From: Opitutia bacterium
GTDB lineage: Bacteria > Verrucomicrobiota > Verrucomicrobiia > Opitutales > Opitutaceae
Assembly (NCBI GenBank): GCA_016187945.1
Contig: JACPIT010000005.1
Location: forward strand, 1,364,001-1,428,000
DNA: 64,000 bases
Reading direction: 5' to 3'
How positions within the stretch are numbered: position 1 is the stretch's first letter; each line of letters begins with the position of its first letter. Below the pieces are notes generated by a model. That model saw only the letters and a list, made by a program, of their open reading frames with translations. It did no database searches and had not been told where the DNA came from. This document shows positions 60,833 to 64,000 of the stretch, one piece after another. The position numbers were made by a program, and so were the translations under genes.

Positions 60833-62191
60833 TCAGGCGCGCGGCAGCGTCACGACGGCGCGGAGGCCGGAGCGGTCGGTGCGGTTTTCCGCGCGGATCG
60901 TGCCGCCGTGGAGGTCGGCGATGGCGCGGCAGATCGCCAGACCGAGGCCATGGCCGCGCGTCGACTCGGCGGTGGCATCGGCGGCGGGAAACCGCGTGAA
61001 CCGCTCGAACGCGCGCGCGAGGTGCTCCGGCGGCATGCCCGGGCCCTCGTCGACGACCGTGAACGTCCACGCGCCGTTCTCCTCGCGCGAGTCGAGTTGC
61101 ACGAGTCCGCCGGGCGGCGAGGCGGTCACGGCGTTGGTGACGAGATTGAGCAGCATCTGGCGAACAAGGTCGGCATCGACGTGCAGCTCGCCGGTCGCGT
61201 TCTGGCCGAGGGCGAAGCGCGCGCCGCGATCCTCGGCGAGCGCCTGCGCGTCCTCCGCGAGCGCTTCGAGCCACGGCGCGACTGCCAGCGCGCGCCGCGA
61301 GATCGCGAGGGCGCCGCTCTCGGATTTGGCGATGAAGAGCAGGCGCTCGATCACGCCGTGCATTCGCGCGACTTCCTCGAGCAAATCGTCGAGCGCCGCG
61401 GCGCCGTCGGGATCGTGGGCGAAACGCGGACGCAGCCGCTCGGCGTTGAGGCGCACGAGCGCGAGCGGCGTCTTCAGCTCATGCGACGCGTCGGCGCTGA
61501 ACTGTCGCACCTGCTCGAAGGAAATCTGCAGGCGGTCGAAGGTTTCGTTGAGGAGCTGGGCGAGCGCGGCGAGTTCGTCGTGGCCGCTGACGGGGATGCG
61601 TTCGCCGAGATTGTCGGCGCGGATGCGGCGCGCGGTGGCGTCGATCGCGCGCAGCGGCGCGAGCGTGGCGCGGCTGAACGCGTAGCCGACGCCGACGCTG
61701 AGCAGGCCGACGCCGAGGACGAGCCCGAGGCTGATTTTCGCGTAGTCGTAGAGCAGCCGCTCGGACGGCGCGAGCGCGCTGCCGAGGACGATTTGCCACG
61801 GACCGCGTTGGTAAGTGGAGAGGCGGACCCGGCCGAGAAACGGCAGGCGCGCCGTCCAATGCCGCCCCGCCGGATGCCCGGTCGGCAGCAGCGTGTCGCC
61901 GAGATTGTCGGAGCGAAACGCGATGTGATCGCCGCGCGAGACCTGGATGAAGAACAGCGCGGCGTCGCTGTCGGCGTCGTGCGAGATGCGGCGTTCCATC
62001 TCGTCGGCGGAGAGCGACGTGTCCTCGCCCAGCAGTTGGCCGATTTCCTGCGCCTCGACTTCGTGCAGCAACTCGAGGCCGTGCTCGATCTGGTGGTTGA
62101 GCAGCAGGCCGCCCGCGAGCAGCACGGCGATCGTGATCGACGTGACGAGCAGCGCGAGGCGACGGGTGACCTGGACGCGGAAGGAACTCAT
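60833..62191 (-). CDS. Sensor histidine kinase (HAMP type)
   Basis: Protein of 452 aa. Two TM helices (about 12-32 and 150-172) bracket a periplasmic domain of about 115 residues. A HAMP domain follows (ATLAPLRAIDATARRIRADNLGERIPV), then HisKA with His237 in ADASHELKTPLALVRL, and the ATPase domain with NLVTNAVTAS, DEGPGMP and GHGLGLAICRAIA. It pairs with the OmpR-type regulator whose gene overlaps it by four bases (ATGA). The signal is unknown. The layout is that of heavy-metal-type or QseC-like kinases. Confidence 0.95.
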   Translation of the reverse strand: MSSFRVQVTRRLALLVTSITIAVLLAGGLLLNHQIEHGLELLHEVEAQEIGQLLGEDTSLSADEMERRISHDADSDAALFFIQVSRGDHIAFRSDNLGDTLLPTGHPAGRHWTARLPFLGRVRLSTYQRGPWQIVLGSALAPSERLLYDYAKISLGLVLGVGLLSVGVGYAFSRATLAPLRAIDATARRIRADNLGERIPVSGHDELAALAQLLNETFDRLQISFEQVRQFSADASHELKTPLALVRLNAERLRPRFAHDPDGAAALDDLLEEVARMHGVIERLLFIAKSESGALAISRRALAVAPWLEALAEDAQALAEDRGARFALGQNATGELHVDADLVRQMLLNLVTNAVTASPPGGLVQLDSREENGAWTFTVVDEGPGMPPEHLARAFERFTRFPAADATAESTRGHGLGLAICRAIADLHGGTIRAENRTDRSGLRAVVTLPRA

Positions 62192-62856
62192 GCGAGCTGA
62201 TAGCCGGTGCCGCGGATCGTCTTGATGAACGGCGGGCCGTCCGGGCGCTCGAATTTTTGCCGCAGGCGGCGGACGTAGACGTCGATCAGGTTCGTTTCGA
62301 GATCGTAGGAGGCGTCCCAGATTTTCTCGGCGATGAGCGTGCGCGTGAGCACGCGGCGCGGGTTTTGCAGGAACAGCTCGAGCAGGGCGAATTCGCGCGC
62401 GGTCAGCTCGACGGGGCGGCCGGCGACTTCGGCGGTGCGCGAGAGGAGGTCGAGCTTCACGCCGCCGTGCTCGAGCACCGTGGCGCGCGGGCCGGTCGCC
62501 TGGCGCCGCAGCAGCGAGCGCACGCGCGCGACGAGTTCGTCGACGCTGAAAGGTTTCGGCAGGTAGTCGTCCGCGCCGAGATTGAGCCCGCGGATGCGGT
62601 CCGCGACGGCATCGCGCGCGCTGAGGATCAGCACGGGCTCGTTGAAACCGGCGCCGCGCCACTCCTGCAGCAGCGTGAGGCCGTCGGCGTCGGGCAGGCC
62701 GAGGTCGAGGACGATGGCGTCGTAGGGTTCGTCGGCGAGCGCATCGCGCGCGGCGGCGGCGGTGCCGACGAGCTTCACCGTGTAAGCTTGCTCGGAGAGA
62801 GCGCGCTCCACGAACTGGCCGACTTTGCGTTCGTCTTCGACGATGAGGATTTTCAT
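62188..62856 (-). CDS. OmpR/PhoB-type response regulator
   Basis: Protein of 222 aa. The receiver has E7 and D8, the phosphoacceptor Asp51 in IVLDLGLPDADGL, and Lys in DYLPKPFS. The winged-helix DNA-binding domain (about 125-220) has LTAREFALLELFLQNPRRVLTRTLIAEKIW and VYVRRLRQKF. Upstream of it lies the cytochrome gene on the same strand, 12 bases away, so the two-component genes may be transcribed with the cytochrome. Confidence 0.95.
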   Translation of the reverse strand: MKILIVEDERKVGQFVERALSEQAYTVKLVGTAAAARDALADEPYDAIVLDLGLPDADGLTLLQEWRGAGFNEPVLILSARDAVADRIRGLNLGADDYLPKPFSVDELVARVRSLLRRQATGPRATVLEHGGVKLDLLSRTAEVAGRPVELTAREFALLELFLQNPRRVLTRTLIAEKIWDASYDLETNLIDVYVRRLRQKFERPDGPPFIKTIRGTGYQLA

Positions 62857-62868
62857 GCGGTTGCCTCG

Positions 62869-63657
62869 TCAGTGCTTTTGCCAGGAGCGGACAAGGCGGG
62901 CGAGCCCAAGCACGTCGGTGTCGGGCAGCGTCTCGTGGCCGGCCATCGGCGAACCGGGCAGGCCGAACTTGACGATGCGCGCGAGTGCGAGTTCGACGTC
63001 GGCATCGGGCGGAACGCGGCGCCAGCCCTGCGCGGGCCAGTCCGGCGGACGCACGCTCAGGCGCGCGGCGAGCGGGCCGTCGCCGTGGCCGGCGGGGCCG
63101 TGACAGGGCGTGCAGAGCTGCGCGAAAATCCGCCGCGCGTGCGCGGCGTCGGTCGGCGGCGCCGAGCGGTCGGGGCGCCACGCGCTGGTTTGTGCGAGCC
63201 GTTGCGGAATCGTGTCGGCGCCGAGCGAGGCGAGGTAGGCGACGAGCGCTTCGCCGTCGGACTCGTCGCCGCCGCGGCGGAAAAGATGCGCATACGACGG
63301 CATGCGCGAGCCCGGCGAGACGGCGCGCGGCTTTTGCAGATGCAGCCGGTTCCACTCGGCGGAGCGGCGATTGGCGACATTCGCGAGATCGGGGCCGTTG
63401 CGGCGGTTGCCCGGCAACGGCGGTTGGTCGGCGGCGAGTTTCGCCCAATCGCTCGCCGGGCCCCAGCGTTCGACGTCGGCGGGCACGCGCGGGCGGACAT
63501 ACTGCGAGTGGCAGTGGATGCAGCCTTCGTGGATGTAGACTTCGTGGCCGTGCGCGACGAGCGGATCGGTCGCGAGCGCGGCGGCGCGCGCGACTGAGGC
63601 ACAGGTCGCCAGCGCGAGAACAGCGGCGACGGCGTGAAAACCGATCGGCGCGAGCAC
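62869..63657 (-). CDS. Diheme cytochrome c, CcoO-like first domain
   Basis: About 262 aa from GTG 63657. A signal-type helix (GFHAVAAVLALATCASVARA) precedes two heme sites. The first, EGCIHCHSQYVRP followed by EVERWGPASDW-like VERWGPASDW and GPDLANVANRRS, closely resembles the CcoO/FixO subunit of cbb3 oxidase. The second, LCTPCHGPAGHGDGP, is a CcoP-like cytochrome. Probably a fused electron-transfer subunit for an oxidase encoded beyond the right edge. A longer start at ATG 63753 overlaps the upstream stop by four bases (ATGA), but the added residues come from a REP-like repeat. Confidence 0.85.
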   Translation of the reverse strand: MLAPIGFHAVAAVLALATCASVARAAALATDPLVAHGHEVYIHEGCIHCHSQYVRPRVPADVERWGPASDWAKLAADQPPLPGNRRNGPDLANVANRRSAEWNRLHLQKPRAVSPGSRMPSYAHLFRRGGDESDGEALVAYLASLGADTIPQRLAQTSAWRPDRSAPPTDAAHARRIFAQLCTPCHGPAGHGDGPLAARLSVRPPDWPAQGWRRVPPDADVELALARIVKFGLPGSPMAGHETLPDTDVLGLARLVRSWQKH

Positions 63658-63690
63658 GCGGCCGGTCGGGATGGCGCGACGCGCCAGCCG

Positions 63691-63735
63691 GCGCGGGAGA
63701 ATTTTCAGCGCGGGCTGAAGCACCGGGCTATCCAT
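63691..63735 (-). repeat. REP-like unit overlapping the cytochrome start region
   Basis: On the minus strand it reads TAGCCCGGTGCTTCAGCCCG plus CGCTGAAAATTCTCCC, the class of 19446-19478 and 59244-59270. Translated in the cytochrome frame it gives SPVLQPALKIL, nearly the same as the peptide from the 19446 copy. Confidence 0.65.
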
Positions 63736-63749
63736 TGCGGTGGCGCGTC

Positions 63750-63998
63750 TCATGTCTGGCGGAAGTCGAGCAGCCAGCGGATCGATGCGGCCGTCATCGC
63801 GATGCCGGCGGCGAGGCGCAGCGCGAGCAGCGCCTGCGTCCAGTTTTCGCTGCGAAACAGCTCGGCCTCGTGCTCGCTTTCGACGGCCCCCAGCGCGAGC
63901 AGCGCCGCGACGAACACGGCAAAGCCGATTTGCCACGTGGCGAAGACACCGCGCGGCGCAGGACGGCGGACGAGCGTGGTGAGCATCATCGCATTCAC
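63750..63998 (-). CDS. Small two-TM membrane protein at the right edge
   Basis: 82 codons from GTG 63998 (ATG at 63989 or 63986 also possible); it may also start outside the window, as the frame is open to the edge. Two TM helices (IGFAVFVAALLALGAV and LAAGIAMTAASIRWLL) are joined by a short loop. Its stop region lies next to the cytochrome gene, so it may be part of the same respiratory operon, similar to small accessory oxidase subunits. No family is assigned. Confidence 0.6.
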   Translation of the reverse strand: MNAMMLTTLVRRPAPRGVFATWQIGFAVFVAALLALGAVESEHEAELFRSENWTQALLALRLAAGIAMTAASIRWLLDFRQT

Positions 63999-64000
63999 GC

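Overview
The window looks like chromosomal DNA of a GC-rich member of the Verrucomicrobia, most likely family Opitutaceae. This is inference from content. Three secreted proteins end in a PEP-CTERM sorting signal, and an exosortase fused to an EpsI-like domain lies close by. The left edge carries an autotransporter-type beta-strand repeat protein, Shine-Dalgarno sites are often weak or absent, and intergenic spaces are full of palindromic and hairpin repeats. No rRNA, intact tRNA, CRISPR array or prophage is visible.

Layout. 0-8 kb: beta-strand repeat protein (partial), a 7TM-type histidine kinase with a LuxR-type regulator, a His-rich CobW-type GTPase and a DUF2235 hydrolase. 8-15 kb: a PEP-CTERM protein, the exosortase with a TPR partner, a class A acid phosphatase, pyruvate kinase and a metallo-beta-lactamase-fold hydrolase. 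15.7-18.2 kb: a pterin cassette (PTPS, FolE2, SDR). 18.4-30 kb: two more PEP-CTERM proteins (lectin-like and LamG-like), an orphan LIV-type binding protein, an LptF/LptG permease, DgkA, a SeqA-like protein, an ATP-grasp enzyme, a YgiQ radical SAM protein and a LemA/TPM operon. 30-39 kb: an ADOP-type FtsX permease, a POT peptide transporter and small membrane, secreted or methyltransferase genes.

39-51 kb is the accessory-looking part. It holds nested repeats, a run of small enzymes (two GNATs, a methyltransferase, three RibD-C reductases, one VOC protein), a GH16 glucanase with a Gly-rich C-terminal anchor, a ParE-type toxin-antitoxin pair, a transposase remnant, a compositionally odd coiled-coil membrane protein, and a UvrD/PcrA-type helicase whose last codons are duplicated downstream. 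51-64 kb: a GH3 glycosidase, frr and pyrH, a CheR/kinase/regulator operon, a phosphoribosyltransferase/hydrolase pair, an OmpR-type two-component system, and a CcoO-like diheme cytochrome c at the right edge.

The most distinctive feature is the repeat load. One group is REP-like: a GTAG or GGAG head followed by a class-specific palindrome, usually in inverted pairs. Copies of this group lie inside the CobW reading frame, supply the stop codon of the YgiQ gene and overlap the start of the cytochrome gene. Other groups are hairpins built from short near-direct repeats (CACGGATT-type, CACAGAGG-type, GGAGCTT-type, GTTGAAG-type), sometimes nested. Other points worth checking are a SeqA-like protein outside the Gammaproteobacteria, a PTPS/FolE2/SDR set with eukaryote-type PTPS spacing, and the duplicated helicase 3' end.
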